From Histoplasma ohiense (Eukaryota > Ascomycota > Eurotiomycetes > Onygenales > Ajellomycetaceae): DNA of 64,000 bases. The stretch spans positions 1,612,001 to 1,676,000 of the forward strand of contig JAEVHH010000002.1 in the NCBI GenBank assembly GCA_017607445.1, in the 5' to 3' direction. The position numbers and the translations under genes were made by a program. The notes beneath the pieces were generated by a model. It made no database searches and had not been told where the DNA came from. It saw nothing but the letters and a program-made list of their open reading frames with translations. Positions 23,436-35,920 of this stretch are shown piece by piece; within the stretch, counting starts at the first letter, position 1, and every line of letters starts with the position of its first letter.

Positions 23436-25793
23436 TCACATAACTACACAACCGCCACTCCTCGCCCTCCTCCGGCCTCCCAACGGGACCAGACCGGCCG
23501 GTCCATACGCACTCTCATCCCCTTCCTCATCCTCATCAAACATGCGTTCCACGTCCCTTGCTCTCCGCCTCCTCCGACGCGCAGCAGCCACGCCCGCTTC
23601 CTCGTTCGCCATCATGTGATCCGCCCACTTGCGCTCGAGCCTTATGGCCGCTGCTAGATTCCCACGTAGCACACGCTTCGTGTGCTCCCTGACCACCATC
23701 TGCCAGCCGTAGAAGCATTTGAGGTCAATGATTTCTTTTGGGTAGAGGATTGTGGCGCTGGGTGGCGGGGTAGGGGTTGAGAGCATGGAGTTTTTGGGAG
23801 TGACTTGGGTGGTTTCGCCGTCCGTGGATATGGGTGTTATTGTGGTAATCGTAGTGATAGGGGAGATGGGGATTCTTGTGTTGGTGGAACCGGAGATGGA
23901 AGAGGAAGGGGAAGAGGGGGAAGATGAGGATGAAGATGATAGAGATTGGCTGGACCTGGCGGCGGTTTTCGGAGGGACGGTTTCGGTTGTGATAATGGGA
24001 TACTGTCGTGGCACGTAAGTGTTGCTGGACAGAACCTCTCTGATGCCTGCCCAGGTGATATTTCCGCAATCGAAGACGGCAACTCTGAAGCCAGGGCGTG
24101 GAAAACTATTGGCATATCCACGCTTACGGGCTTGACTGCATAGCTCCATAATTGTAAGGTCAGAGACTCTTGTGTTGTCGAGGTCAAGGGAGCGGAGGTG
24201 GGGGCAAGCCTTCAAAATTTGTAGCATTCCCGCGTCACCTAATCCTTCGCAGTAGCTAAGATTCAAATGCTGGAGGGTTTCAGCGCACTGCGCCTTTGAG
24301 AGTTCAATTAAGAACATGTTAGTTAACTTGTCTAATTCCTCCACATCAAGATGGGTTAGGCGTGGGGTGGTTCGGACGACTTCTATAAGAGCACTGTCCC
24401 CTAGATTGGGGCATTGTGACAGCTGCAGCCCTTCCAATGCCGGAAGGTTATGAGCAAGGCTTTTGATCCCCACATCAGTCAAAGCTCGGCAGCGGGACAA
24501 ATCCAAATGCTTCAATTTCCGACGGGGAACGACAGCGCGGCCTGTCAGAAGGTCGACCTCGGGATCAACACCCTCCATGAGAATCTTCAAACTCGTATCC
24601 GATAAGGAGGAACAGTGTGACAGAATTAGCCTTTCCAGGCTATTAATCTCAAACAACTGCTGCAGGAGTTCGTGATTATCAAATGCAGACAGTTCATTTG
24701 CCCGTAAATCTTTCAAGTGGGGACAGGAGGCGACAATCCGTCTCAACCCTTTGGCATCGACGCCCTTGCACCAGGATATGTCGAGGAATTCCAGTCTGGG
24801 ACAGTTCTGGGAGATGGTTCTCATGGAGGAATTGCCGACAATCGACAGTCCAGATACATCAACATGAGTCAAGTTTGGGTTATTCCGTATTAACAGATGG
24901 AAGGTTATTCGGTTAATCTTGGAATCCCTTATGCATATGTTGACTAGATTCCGACAGGTATCGGATATGCGTTCTCCATGGGCCAGCCATGCATTTTCCA
25001 ACTGGGCGCAGCCACGGAGGTTCAAGTCCCTCAAAAAGGGGCCTGCCGCGGTGATCACTTTTATCAATGCTTCACTTGGTATATCGGTGTAATAGGTAGA
25101 TGCATCCAGTTTAGCCCACAGCTGTCCGTCGAAACACATTTTGTTCCATGCCTTGCACACACGGGAGCATCTAAAGAGGTCTTTTGCAGGTAGATACTGC
25201 AAAATGGACATTTTGATTTCCTCCGGTATATTTTTCCAGAATTCAAACTGAGGAGGCTTCTGTGAATTTCCCGTAGCTGGCGCCATCTCCTGACATTCAG
25301 AGAGTGTCACTGAGCTTGGTAGAATATCGCACCTAGACATTGGTCGCACATCTGCAGGGAGTGGGATAGAGCCTTGCGAACTGCTATTGATGGCGGCAGC
25401 AGCAGCATCTGACATCACAACCCTGATCGGGACTCTGTTCTCATCCTGTATTGTGTGGCTATCGAGTACGTTATTGTTATTGTTTCTGGCCGAGAGAGAG
25501 TCAAATATCTGGGGCGAGGCTGGGCTTGCAAAGCATTGTGTATATGACGTTGAGTTAAGAGAGACGCAAGACATTGATGCTTTTCCTTGCCGCGGGTAAC
25601 CAAGGGACGATGAGCGTTGCCCGCCAGTTTTCAAGAGTGAAGGGCTTGATGCGATCCGTTGGAGTCCATTCAGCAGCCTCTTGTGACCCTTGCTCCTGGG
25701 GCGCATGCCAGAGTGGTTGTCCGCAGATTCCATGCTCATTGGTGTAGTCGCAGCTGGCAGTTCTACAATTTCATCCGGCAGTATCGAAACCAT
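23436..25793 (-). CDS. F-box / leucine-rich-repeat protein with C-terminal CaaX box
   Basis: One exon of 785 residues. The F-box is at about residues 184-230 (FWKNIPEEIKMSILQYLPAK, then LFRCSRVCKAWN), the part that docks to Skp1 in SCF ubiquitin ligases. From about 240 to 590 there are AMN1/FBXL-type LRRs (LRDLNLRGC, LEFLDISWCKGVD, LKHLDLSRCRALTDVG, LQHLNLSYCEGLGDAG). The layout resembles fission yeast Pof2 and animal FBXL2/FBXL20 rather than Grr1, but orthology is not proven. After a Ser/Thr-rich linker there is an arginine-rich stretch (RRRRRRARDVER) and the extreme C-terminus reads RRRARSGGCVVM, a CaaX box behind basic residues, predicting prenylation. The start is the ATG at 25793; the frame reaches 25853 only through TTG. 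The substrate cannot be inferred. Confidence 0.9.
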   Translation of the reverse strand: MVSILPDEIVELPAATTPMSMESADNHSGMRPRSKGHKRLLNGLQRIASSPSLLKTGGQRSSSLGYPRQGKASMSCVSLNSTSYTQCFASPASPQIFDSLSARNNNNNVLDSHTIQDENRVPIRVVMSDAAAAAINSSSQGSIPLPADVRPMSRCDILPSSVTLSECQEMAPATGNSQKPPQFEFWKNIPEEIKMSILQYLPAKDLFRCSRVCKAWNKMCFDGQLWAKLDASTYYTDIPSEALIKVITAAGPFLRDLNLRGCAQLENAWLAHGERISDTCRNLVNICIRDSKINRITFHLLIRNNPNLTHVDVSGLSIVGNSSMRTISQNCPRLEFLDISWCKGVDAKGLRRIVASCPHLKDLRANELSAFDNHELLQQLFEINSLERLILSHCSSLSDTSLKILMEGVDPEVDLLTGRAVVPRRKLKHLDLSRCRALTDVGIKSLAHNLPALEGLQLSQCPNLGDSALIEVVRTTPRLTHLDVEELDKLTNMFLIELSKAQCAETLQHLNLSYCEGLGDAGMLQILKACPHLRSLDLDNTRVSDLTIMELCSQARKRGYANSFPRPGFRVAVFDCGNITWAGIREVLSSNTYVPRQYPIITTETVPPKTAARSSQSLSSSSSSSPSSPSSSISGSTNTRIPISPITTITTITPISTDGETTQVTPKNSMLSTPTPPPSATILYPKEIIDLKCFYGWQMVVREHTKRVLRGNLAAAIRLERKWADHMMANEEAGVAAARRRRRRARDVERMFDEDEEGDESAYGPAGLVPLGGRRRARSGGCVVM

Positions 25794-27488
25794 TGTGAGT
25801 TGCGTACGTATGACTTGATGCTTAAAAGGTAGGCTGAGGAGGTAGACAAGCAAGAAATGACCGCTAGGGAGATTTGCTGGAGATCGAATCCAGTTCGATG
25901 GTAGGAGATAGAAGATAGGACAAAGAAACTATAGAACGTTGGGGGCTCTAACTGCGCCAAACAGGTCAACGGCTGCCACGAGGAGAATACGGTAACAGAT
26001 GACGATGAGTGGCAGCAAACGAACCGTCCACGGCCCAAGCAGGCGAACAGAGAGCTGATATCTTCCCCAGGAGGTCTGCAGAGCAGGGACACAGAGCGGG
26101 CAGCGGGCGTTAAAAAAGCGGAGTGTGCGGGGAGTTGTGGGAGAGGACGGTGCATGAGGTCAGCGGCCGGCATCCGCGGTAGCGTCACTCTCGGTCGAGG
26201 CACATGTCAGTGCACTGCAACAGCATGTTATATATAGCAGACACCACAATGTTGGCCACGGGATCAGGACGCCAAAGCAAACCTACGCCACCTGCTGGAT
26301 TGGAGCTATTATTTACGGAAAGACAGAAAGAATATTAAACAGCTACTGGCGGAGGGCTCCTGGCCGACGGCGGCAGGTGAGCGAGAGATCATTCATGACC
26401 AGACCGTGGGGCCAGTGAGACAAACGTCATACTAGTAACTAGGTTATTGCTCCCACCAACTACGGAGTAACTAGTTAACTAGTAACTAAACCCAGCATCG
26501 TTATTTTGTCAGTCAAGTTATCGTTATCTTATCAGCAGGCCACCGAGCGTGGACAAGTGAGCCCTCCAGACAATCTGTTCAGGTACCGCATGCCAGCAAA
26601 TGGTGGAAGCAAATATATGTATAGTACCTAGGTAGCTACATGCACAGTATCACATTGCTGTGTGGAACGGGACGGCAGTGGACCTCTGGGTAACTCCGTG
26701 ACATCCATTGGCAGTTTGAACCCGATCAAGTTTAGCGCACTTCCCTCCTCCGAAGTAGATAGAAGAAGATTTGAGGAGTACTATGATAGGAGAGGAAATG
26801 TCTTTCGCACACAGTTTGCAGACCCATACTCAGCCCAACCAGTCAATCCAAACCCTCTATACAATTTAGATCTCTCGGTGGCATCTACGAATTTTCAACG
26901 TGCCCAGCTATGTAGGTGTCGTGACTAGTAACTAGGAACCTGGAAATGAGCAAGACACAAAAAAGAACAGAGGAAAAAAAGTGAAAAAAAAAAAAAATTG
27001 ATAACTATATTTTTCTATCTATCTATCCCATTTATAAAAGCCATATTCATAAAAACATTGACGGGGAACGGGGAAACCGGAAGAAGGATGCTTAACCAAT
27101 CAATCATATACAATGATATTTTGCGAGAAAAAAGAGATCTGGTGGTGTATTTTTTTCAATTCCCCCACTTGCCCGCTTTCTCTGAACCCAAGCCATCCTA
27201 GCGTCAAATGTGCGTTATGCATCATTACGGCATGTACACGTTGGTCGCAATTATACATGGAAGAAATAACCCGAAACTTAAAGAAAACCCATTCCACAAG
27301 TCGTTGATACTGCGTGATCGTCGTCATCATAAAATCCGCTGTTGTTGAATTGTCAACTGGCTTCTTCACTACCAACGACCATGGCGTTGATACATAACGA
27401 AATGTCAACTCCAAAAATGCGTGCCAAGTCTATCGTTCTATCGTCCCGAGTCATAAGTTCCCTGCATCACGTAACAGCACGACCACCT
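25794..27488. other. Intergenic, promoter of the F-box gene
   Basis: No convincing gene. A cluster of ACTAGT/TAACTAG words with a TACGGAGTA word lies at 26428-26492. The 89-codon frame from 26662 begins with GTG, matches nothing I recognise and I do not call it. An A13 run is at 26985-26997. Confidence 0.5.
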
Positions 27489-30400
27489 TCATTTAACCTT
27501 TGAAGCAGAAGCTGCTGCTGCCAACGCAGCGGGTCTCATCCACGGGTGCTGTATGACTCCCTCGATGGTGAGGCGTTGATCAACGTCCCGATCGAGCATC
27601 TGGCGAATCAGATCGATACAATCTTCTGAGAAGGGCAGATATGGAACGCGCAGCGGGTGGTCGAGGATCTCGTCGATATTGTAGAAAGGATTTTCTTTGT
27701 AGATGATGGTGTAGAGGAGGATACCCAGAGCCCAGACATCTTGTTCCTTGCCACCGTAGGATTTACCTTGGAGGACTTCGGGGGCGGCATAATCTATAAA
27801 CACGCAATCATGATATCAGCTTTGTTTTTTCTTCTCGGGTACCAAGAGCACTTTGATTGAGAAATTAGATCCTACAATAGAAAACACAAATTGATACGTA
27901 CCTATCGTACCAACAAAGACGTCAAAAGGGCCTTTGCTGATATACGCCGCGCTCCCGAAATCAATCAACTTGATCCTTCCCTCCCCATCAAGAATGACAT
28001 TTTCATCCTTGATATCACGATGCACAACATGTGCCTTCGTATGGAGGTGATGGATCGCATCGACGACCTGGTAGAAGATATTCCGGCACTCGTCCTCATC
28101 CATATTCGACCGCAGTTCAATGTAGTCAAACAAATCCATCCCCGGAAGCCCATGAGGAACCATCTCGATGTAGTAATTGACATCGTCTTCGAAGAAACCC
28201 TTCATCTCGACGATGTTAGGGTGCCTTAGGCCGTCTGTGCGCAAGTAATCCAGCACATGAATTTCCAAGGGGACAGTTCCGAGGCGTCGGTCTCGGGTCC
28301 ACGTGTCGACGAGAATCCGTTTCTTGGTTACGTATTTGAGAACTACCTTATTTTCTGGGTTCCGCTTGCTGCGCGCCAGTTTTACTTGCCCATAAGCGCC
28401 TTGACCCATCTCCTCTAGGATGACATATTCTGATATCGACTTCTTTTTTGGCATCTCTTTCCTGAGCCCTGCATTTCTTACTTCAGGCATTGGCTGGACG
28501 GGTTTGTCTGTCAGAGGCTCCGATGCAGCTTCGTTTAATTGCAACGATAGGAGGGACTGCTGCGCTTGGTTCTCAATCAATGGCGAATCAACGCGTGGAG
28601 TCTCTATTGGGGGTAAAGTTGGTGAACGCTGACCAGGGGAAGGCTGTTGTGGGATAGAGGGGGATTTCGCCGAGAGTGATTGGGGAAAATGGTTCTCCTC
28701 TTGCATAATTGAGTGAAATTGCCGTGAGTATGTTATCCACAACGCATATACAACTTCAGTAACGGCAACAGGTGCTCCACTTTCATCGTCTAGCGCTGGA
28801 CGTTCGCTGATGTCGGGCGTCGAGTTTCCAGGAAATATGGTTTCGCTTTTAACCACACGCATTTGAACATCGACCATAATCTCTTTTCCGTCGCGGTGAC
28901 GTGATGGGAGACCATAAGGTCTGAGAAATAAAGATGAAGCATTAGCTTTCCCCTCCCGAAGGACCAACAGCGCCCTTGCTTTTCTGAAGCTATGCTCTGG
29001 TATCACCATACCATCAACCAAGGGAACATTATCTTCTTCCGTCAAAATGTTCAAGTATTCATCAAAATGTGGGATTAAATCCGTAATCATTAAACCTTTA
29101 AGATGCTCCTGACCAAAAAGGGCAGCAGAGAATACGGAATTCGCGCTGATAACATGCAGAGTTGTTGCAGACACAACCACAATTCCGGCAACATGTGGGA
29201 AATGGGAGATACGAAGACCACGAGGAGCCGATAATTCAGTGATGGTAATCGGGATGGAGGCCTCATTTTGTATCAGCGCCGTGAAGTACTTCAACTCGAC
29301 AATCTCTCGGAACACATCTACTGCTGCATTCTTTTTCTGGCGTCGCGGGACGTTTGGAATAATATCCGTGATAGGAACGCCAGCCTTGAGCATCTTTACT
29401 CCCCAAATAGGCTCAATATCCCCGTGACTCTCGACTAATCGTCCAGCATCATCAATGTGTATATAGGCCGTATTTTCTACAATTTCTTCCAATACCCATA
29501 TCAACCCCCCACGTTTTTCGATCACCCAGACGCTTGCTGACCCTGTTAACCCATTCCTCTTCTGGATTGGTACGACATCACCGCACAGTAAAACACCACG
29601 AGATTTCTTGGAAGCGTGATTCGGTTTCTGGGCGGATCTTGTGCCACCAGGACTGGTGTCCTTACCACCCTCAGTTTTCGCTCTTCGAGATTTTGCCGCG
29701 TGTGAAGGGGGCTTGCTGAGTAGTTGTGCAGTCACGCCGTTTCCCATACCGAAGAAGCGAGAATTGACGGTGTTCGTTTTCGGTTTCTCCTGTGGATCGG
29801 GCTTGCCTGAATTATCCAGAGGAGGTTTCCGTAACTTCGACTCCAGCCACTGCGTCCTCTCCTTTTGGAAGAGATCTAAGATACTTAGATTTTTGACTTC
29901 AGCTTCTGTTACACCAAAGCCTAGACATGCAAGATCATTGGCAGCGAGAATCGTCCAGGGCGCTTTTGATCCTGTTGTGAACACCGCCTGCGAAAAGTGA
30001 GACCATTTACTACTATGAGTGTGAAGGCTTGACGCACTACTGCTTAGGCCATAAGGGAAAATGCCGCTTTGAGAAGGCATTTCACCAGTCGAGTAAGGCT
30101 GAGCTAGAGCCTCCGTGAGTTGATTTTGAAGTGCAACTGAACTCAGATCCGTGAAGGTTCGTTTTAGATTAACACGCCTCGATGAAGGTGCAGACCTCAT
30201 CCACCGTATTTGAGATGCTAAATGATCATCTGAAATAGGACTTAAATATTGACTTCCTCCAAGAATTTGTTGGGGCGAGGTAGTTCCATTACCCAACGAA
30301 TGTTCACCTGTGGTCTGCGACAGAGAATCATCTGCGTTCGCGAACGCCTTTTCAAATATATTCGCACCTTCAATATCTGGCGGACCAGTTAGAGGGCCTT

Positions 30401-31096
30401 TTACTAAGCCTGAATGCACATTGTGGTTTTCGTCATGTTCCAGCAGATTCGCCTGAGCTACCAATTCCATCATACTCTGAATGTCCGCGTCTCCACTTAG
30501 CCGAGCCTGTGCGTTAGCAAGATGGACATTGCTCGCTGCAAAGCCAAACCGATCTTTCATGAAGTCAATGGATCGTTTCAACAAGTTTTGTCTATTGTGT
30601 AGAAAGTCTTCGGATTGCTGGGCGAACGAAAACGAATGGAGTGACTCCGAAGGAAAGCGATGCAGATCCTCGAGGCCGAGAGGGGATCGATCGGTTGAGA
30701 AATGTATCGATGGTGACCGCGACGAGGCCGCACTTTGAGGTGCGACTGGGGAGGTGAAGGCAGAATTTGATATTTTTGGGAGAGTTGGAGCTTGCCGGAT
30801 ACGTTGTAAACCCGATGGACCGAGACCGTGCTCATGTTCGAGTAAAGTGGATCTATCAAACGGCATAAGTTTGTGAGGACATTCTTCTGGTGGGTGACAA
30901 GAGAAAGGAGAAATGTAGAGAAAAATGCGGACCTCGACACGTAGTCAAATTCCAAGGAACTAGCATCCAATGACTGTCTCTTTTGTGAATAGTCAGTATC
31001 ATTTGTGGTTCGCACGGAAAGATTTTCTGTTGAATGATTTGTAGGCCCTGGTGGCAGCAGTAAGGGTGAAGGGATTTGTCGTCCCGGAGGCGACAT
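27489..31096 (-). CDS. PAS-domain serine/threonine kinase (PSK / PASK family)
   Basis: The two main exons, 30866-27902 and 27793-27489, give 1,089 residues from the ATG at 30866. PAS-type sensor regions are seen around residues 300-350 (PWTILAANDLACLGFGVTEA) and 560-620 (HFPHVAGIVVVSATTLHVIS). The kinase domain starts near residue 812 with GQGAYGQV; the likely catalytic Lys is K844 (VVLK), the HRD motif is 949-951 (HRDIKDEN) and the DFG is 969-971, so it should be active. Yeast Psk1/Psk2 adjust sugar storage and translation to glucose supply. An upstream frame at 31096 to about 30945 (ATG, then LSVRTTNDTDYSQKRQSLDA) may be a first exon, but I found no canonical junction that keeps frame with the main exon, so the true N-terminus is unresolved. 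Confidence 0.88.
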
Positions 31097-32987
31097 GAGA
31101 GAACTGAGCTCGCCTGTCTCAAAAGTAGTCAGCCAAATGTCCGGGATTTGTTAATTCCACATGTTTGACAAAGAGTTCCCTGTTGACTAGAGAAGGTCAT
31201 TCAATCGGCGGTCCCTAAAATGCTTATTTGGTCCTTCAACCAAAGCGTCATCCCAACATTGAACGGGACATGCCCACGGGTTCGGTAGCAAGGCGTGACT
31301 AAAGATTTGCTTCCGCTGCCCATCCACCGTAAAATAGCCCAGCCCCGCCTGAAGCTCGCTACTACACCCAACAGCGGCAGCGGCATATGCGGGTTTCCTC
31401 TTCGACCATTCTTCCTGGGTGGAGGGGTTTATTCAATCCAATCCTCCCCGCATTGCAAGTCTCATCCACCAAACAGGAACAAACGGATCAACAACAGAAC
31501 AAACTTGCACTAACCATCATCCTCAGTTGTATGCCGCCCCGATGGCCTCATGATGTCCGATTAATGAGCTACCGACGGACGCCTTCCGGATGTTGTTAAT
31601 AAGATTCAATGCTGGGCGTCGTGGGTCTGGGCGGCCCGCACCGACGATCAGATGTGTCCAGACGACATGCGCTTCGGTTCTTCACACGCCCTGTGTTTAG
31701 GGTGAGGGAAATCGGTGCAGGAGGGTTTGCTCAGTCGTGGGTGGTTTAGGATCAAAGGACGGGATTTCTGTTTACCAGGTACAGAGGGATACAGAGGGCC
31801 GACAAACGGCGGAAAGCCAAAAAAGCGGTTCCACTTTGATCTTCCCCTACTTTGATTGCTGTTTTGGTAGGCGGCGCAGGTAGAGGGGTTAAATTTCCGC
31901 GGCAATCATGGATTTGATGGGTTGATTGATAAGTAGTTTAAATGCTCATCAAGGAAGTACGGGAGGAATGAAGCTGAGCTACGTGGGTAGCCAACTATAG
32001 AAATGAAAAGAAATGAAATGAATAAAAGGAAAGGAAAGAAAACGGCCGTCCTCTCGAGTGTCAAATGACGGCGTCTTTTCAAGTTGCTTGGATGTCGACC
32101 AAGAAAGAAGAAATTGGGAGTTGAGATACCGCAGACCGTGGGGCAAGCCGCGGAGGTTCGTTCAGCCACCAGGCGAGGTAACTAACTAGTGGGGCGGTGC
32201 TGAACCCCACGTGGCTGAGTCGGTTGGAGGGAAGATACGATACTAGCGCTGGCAGCACAGGATACTATGTCCAGCCCTGCTGGAGATGCGGTGTCATTTG
32301 CCTGACAACTAGTAATTATCTGTGATAAATGTATTTTTGCATGCTCTGACCGTCACACAACCCCGATTCCAACACAGAAGCTGAACCTCTCCGATCGTTG
32401 CGGAGCCACCACTCTTGATGTGCACTTGACATCATCAGCCACGGATGATGAAGATGTCTTTACTATCAGGGTGGTCAGCCTGGTGGTGCTTTCTGACCGT
32501 GATGCGTGCACCTGATTTTCTTTCTTTCTTCCTTTCTCAAAAGGCTTCCTCTTTTGACATGCGTAGTATTGTCAAATTTTACGTGTAAATGGATGGGTGG
32601 TTTCATTGCTTGATCTGTGACGAAGGATCCGTCGGCTCACTCATTGAACTGAATAACTAGATAATGTAGCTACCGGGGGCGGAAAGGAAAGCACAGCACA
32701 ACATTGCTATCCGTCATACGAACAATAAATGGGTAGCCGGTAAGGAAACATGAAAAGGTGCTAAAGATAGTTGGCGATTTAGTAAAAAGTCATGCAGGGG
32801 AATCATCTTTGGTCAACCTCTGTATGCCTGTTGTAAAGGCATTTATTATCTATATGACTTGCTGAAACAATGAGGGTGGGGGAACTAGACGTGAATTTCG
32901 AATTGCGGAATAGAATCCCTGGTTGAAGGAGCTAATACCGCATATCCCCAAAGCTATACGTCTTGAAAAAGAAAAGAAAAAAATCTG
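31097..32987. other. Intergenic
   Basis: I see no supported gene in 1.9 kb between the PAS kinase start and the TBC gene stop. A CACGTG box lies at 32208-32213 near ACTAGT words at 32185 and 32309. Confidence 0.5.
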
Positions 32988-35392
32988 TTATGACGCTTTG
33001 GCTACTCCACGCAAGCTATCTAGGACAACGCCATCCTCTTCATCTCCGGCCGGTTTCCTCCTCTCATCAGCCCGGTTGTCCCCAAAAAGCGTGCCTGTAC
33101 TCCGACTCTGCTCTGGGGGGACTGCCACGGATGTCACAAACCCCGAACGCTCCTTGTTATCACCCAACATCCACGAAAATGGTGACTCTGCTATGGGTGC
33201 GCGCGTTGCCGGCGCTGCTGCTGGTCGCAATGGGACCGGTTTGATAATGTCTGAGGCCTCTGAGTCTCCGTTTTTAGGCAGCTCAAGGAATGCTGAGTTA
33301 TTATTTCCCCTCGGCTGGCCGCTGGGGGTGTTATTTTCTTTGCCCGCAACGACGCTGGAAACAGGTTCACTTGAACGTGCTCTGGCTGGAGCCTGTGTGG
33401 CTGATTTTTCTTCGTCGGGGATTGGGATAGTGGGGTCTTCTAGGTACACTTGCACAAATTGCAGTTTTGCCAGAGCAAGATCGATGGCCTCAATGCCGGA
33501 ATTGTTTGGATGCACTTGCTTAGTATGCAACTCGTTAATGGCTTCCCCCAACATTCCAGCCAAAGTCTGGCTCCGGCTCTCAAGAGCGGAAATTCTAGCA
33601 TTTAGCCTACGTATTGTAGCAAGGCTGATATGTGGCGGGCTGGGCGAGTCGTGAGGCGGGCTTTCGATGCGCCGGGGTGCGGGAGTACTTGCACTGGAAT
33701 GCATGTTTTGGATATTGCGTCTAGCTTCAACCATTGCGCCACGAACGGCTTTGGTTACGCCCCATCCCTCTGTACGGCGTTGTAGCCCTTCCGACACGTC
33801 CTGGAACAAAGAATCGAGCCGTCGTTGGTGGTTTCTTGCGGGAGAAACGCTCGGGGACGGAACTTCGCTTGGCCCACTGCTGGGTTCTCGGCTTGTAAGT
33901 TTCTTCCTTCTGCGAGGCGGAAATCGTGCGACTGCAATCTGAGTCGGTGGAATGTACTGCTTGTTTGGATCAGGTGCCTTTCCTGAATACTTCTGTATAA
34001 GTAGTGATGCGCCTTCGCAATTTGTGTTTTTTTCGAGGAAGAGACCGTCTTCTACGAAGGTTACTGCCTTGCAGGGAGTCGGCGCAGGATATCGCAGTAA
34101 CAGTCCCAGAGCAGAAGAGTAATCCGCATCTAGCACTAACGGTTTTATTAGCCATAAGTATCAAAGTAAGGTTTGACATGCACATGCTTACGTTGCCACC
34201 TGATCCTGAGAAGCATTGCAACGCAAATAGCATCAATTAGTTCGAGTCTCATTTTCTCGGCAAATAGTAGATCCCATATGCTGAGCACTTCTTGGAATGA
34301 AAATTCTCGGCCAAATAGAAGACGTATCCAGCGGCTATAAAATATCAGCAATAACGAAGCGCTTTCAAGTTAACTGATACTCACGTTAAGAATATCTGTG
34401 GAAGTATCTCTGTAACTTGTAGATGATCTGCCAATTCCGGGTCAACAGCCCTGAGCACCACTTGATGGATGTGCTGGCTCCGAGCAACGATGGGCGAAAT
34501 ATCTGATTGGAGTCCAGGTACCTTTTTGGCCTCTTGCTCATAAAATAGCTTTCCAGTCTGCATGATAGCACAGAAGATCGTGAAGGCATCATGTTCTGTG
34601 TACTCCATATCGAGGACCTGCAGCATCAAATCATCCGTTCTATTATGAGGGGCTGAAACATCTATGGACTTTTTGTCAATTGCATCGTGTTCTACAATCC
34701 ACAAAACAGGTGCTAGTAACTCATGCATGCCCTGTCGGTAGCCAAGGTCGGCATTCAATTTTGTGTAAATGAACAGTATATCTAGCATCCGTGCCTTTGT
34801 CGTGGGCTCCCGAAAGAAATAGTTTTCCTGCATGCATCTTTCCACATCCTGGTATATTTCTGCCCTTATAGCTTCATCTCGTCGTAGGGTCTGCCAAGGA
34901 GACTATGGGAAAAATAAGTTAGACACAGGGTGACAGGTCACCAAGTCTTCTAAGGTCGCAAAGGGGTGCAAGCGCACCTCATCATCCTCGGCTAACGGGT
35001 CTGCTGTAGAAGGTAGGTCATCTGGATGCTGTATATACTTCAGGAAGTATTCCCGTAGTGACTGGTACGCAGCTCTCGAGTCAAGTATCTGGACAGGCCA
35101 AGAAGCGGTATCGAGGTTTTGATGAAGAAGAAACGCCTGGTAATTTGTTGAGCACTAAACAGCCAAAGAAAATGAGGTTTCATGTAGGCTGAAGCTGACC
35201 TTCCAGCACACCGATCTCAAACCATCTTCACATGGTCCCCCACCATGTTTGTCTCTCAACGCGTGCTTGAGCTCGGCTAACGAGGATTTGCCGTTGAAAA
35301 GCGAATGCCAACGTTTCCTTCGTAACCTATTAGTAGGAGGAACAAATAAATGAAAAGGATAGGTCATACCGAGCTTCCTCCACAGTTTTCAT
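32988..35392 (-). CDS. TBC-domain Rab GTPase-activating protein (TBC1D5-like)
   Basis: Six exons, 35392-35370, 35326-35200, 35136-34978, 34902-34385, 34334-34192 and 34135-32988, give 705 residues. The TBC domain fills roughly residues 30-300. Both catalytic fingers are kept: IYQDVER at 119-125 matches IxxDxxR and YRQG at 158-161 matches YxQ, so GAP activity is expected. The order of segments (GLRSVCWK, a spacer, LRRDEAIRAEIYQDVERC, LGYRQGMHELLAP, then WIRLLFGREFSFQEVLSIWD) is that of TBC1D5, which in animals acts on Rab7 with retromer. The C-terminal half is disordered with one predicted coiled coil near residues 520-570 (RRLNARISALESRSQTLAG). All introns are GT-AG and in phase. The short first exon (MKTVEEAR) is supported by a CTAATAG acceptor. 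Confidence 0.88.
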
Positions 35393-35920
35393 GGCATCGT
35401 CGGACTATCCTTTCTGCTTCCTCCTATGCTTGTGGTTCACAGGTTGAGTGGTGACAAGTTCCTAGCTTGCAGTCAAATTACGTCACATCGCTTATCTCGC
35501 CTAGAGATCCCCTGTTTAATTAGTTGATCATGGTTCAACCGATGGACCGTGCATACAAAATTGTATTGTGAAGTGTCGCGCACTTGGGGATTTCCTGATC
35601 CCATCTGGTGGAGTTGCAAAATGATCATTTCCTAGTACAGGTTAGTAAACCCCGGTTCTTGGCATGTTTTGCGTTTCCCTTTCGACAATCCTCATTTTCT
35701 TGAGGAGGCTTTGTTCTCATCGAAAATCTTGCACGGAGCCGGGACTTTCGAGTGAAGCGATGAGTGAATCTATTCAGCAGACCATCGGTGTGGCGTTAAT
35801 TTAAGGGTACTACTTGGTTACCATCGTGATGACGGATGCTAGCTTCGAGCTCTTCACTACCCCGGGAACGCAGACAAGTCGAGCTTGATATCTTCTTCGA
35901 CTAATTTATATATCACTGCC
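35393..35920. promoter_or_regulatory. Shared divergent promoter (TBC gene / WG[DE]F protein)
   Basis: The gap of 528 bases separates the two start codons. I see no gene or striking motif inside it. Confidence 0.45.

Noticed and set aside
26662..26928. 89-codon plus-strand frame upstream of the F-box gene
   Set aside because: It begins at GTG, and neither its sequence nor its context supports a gene.
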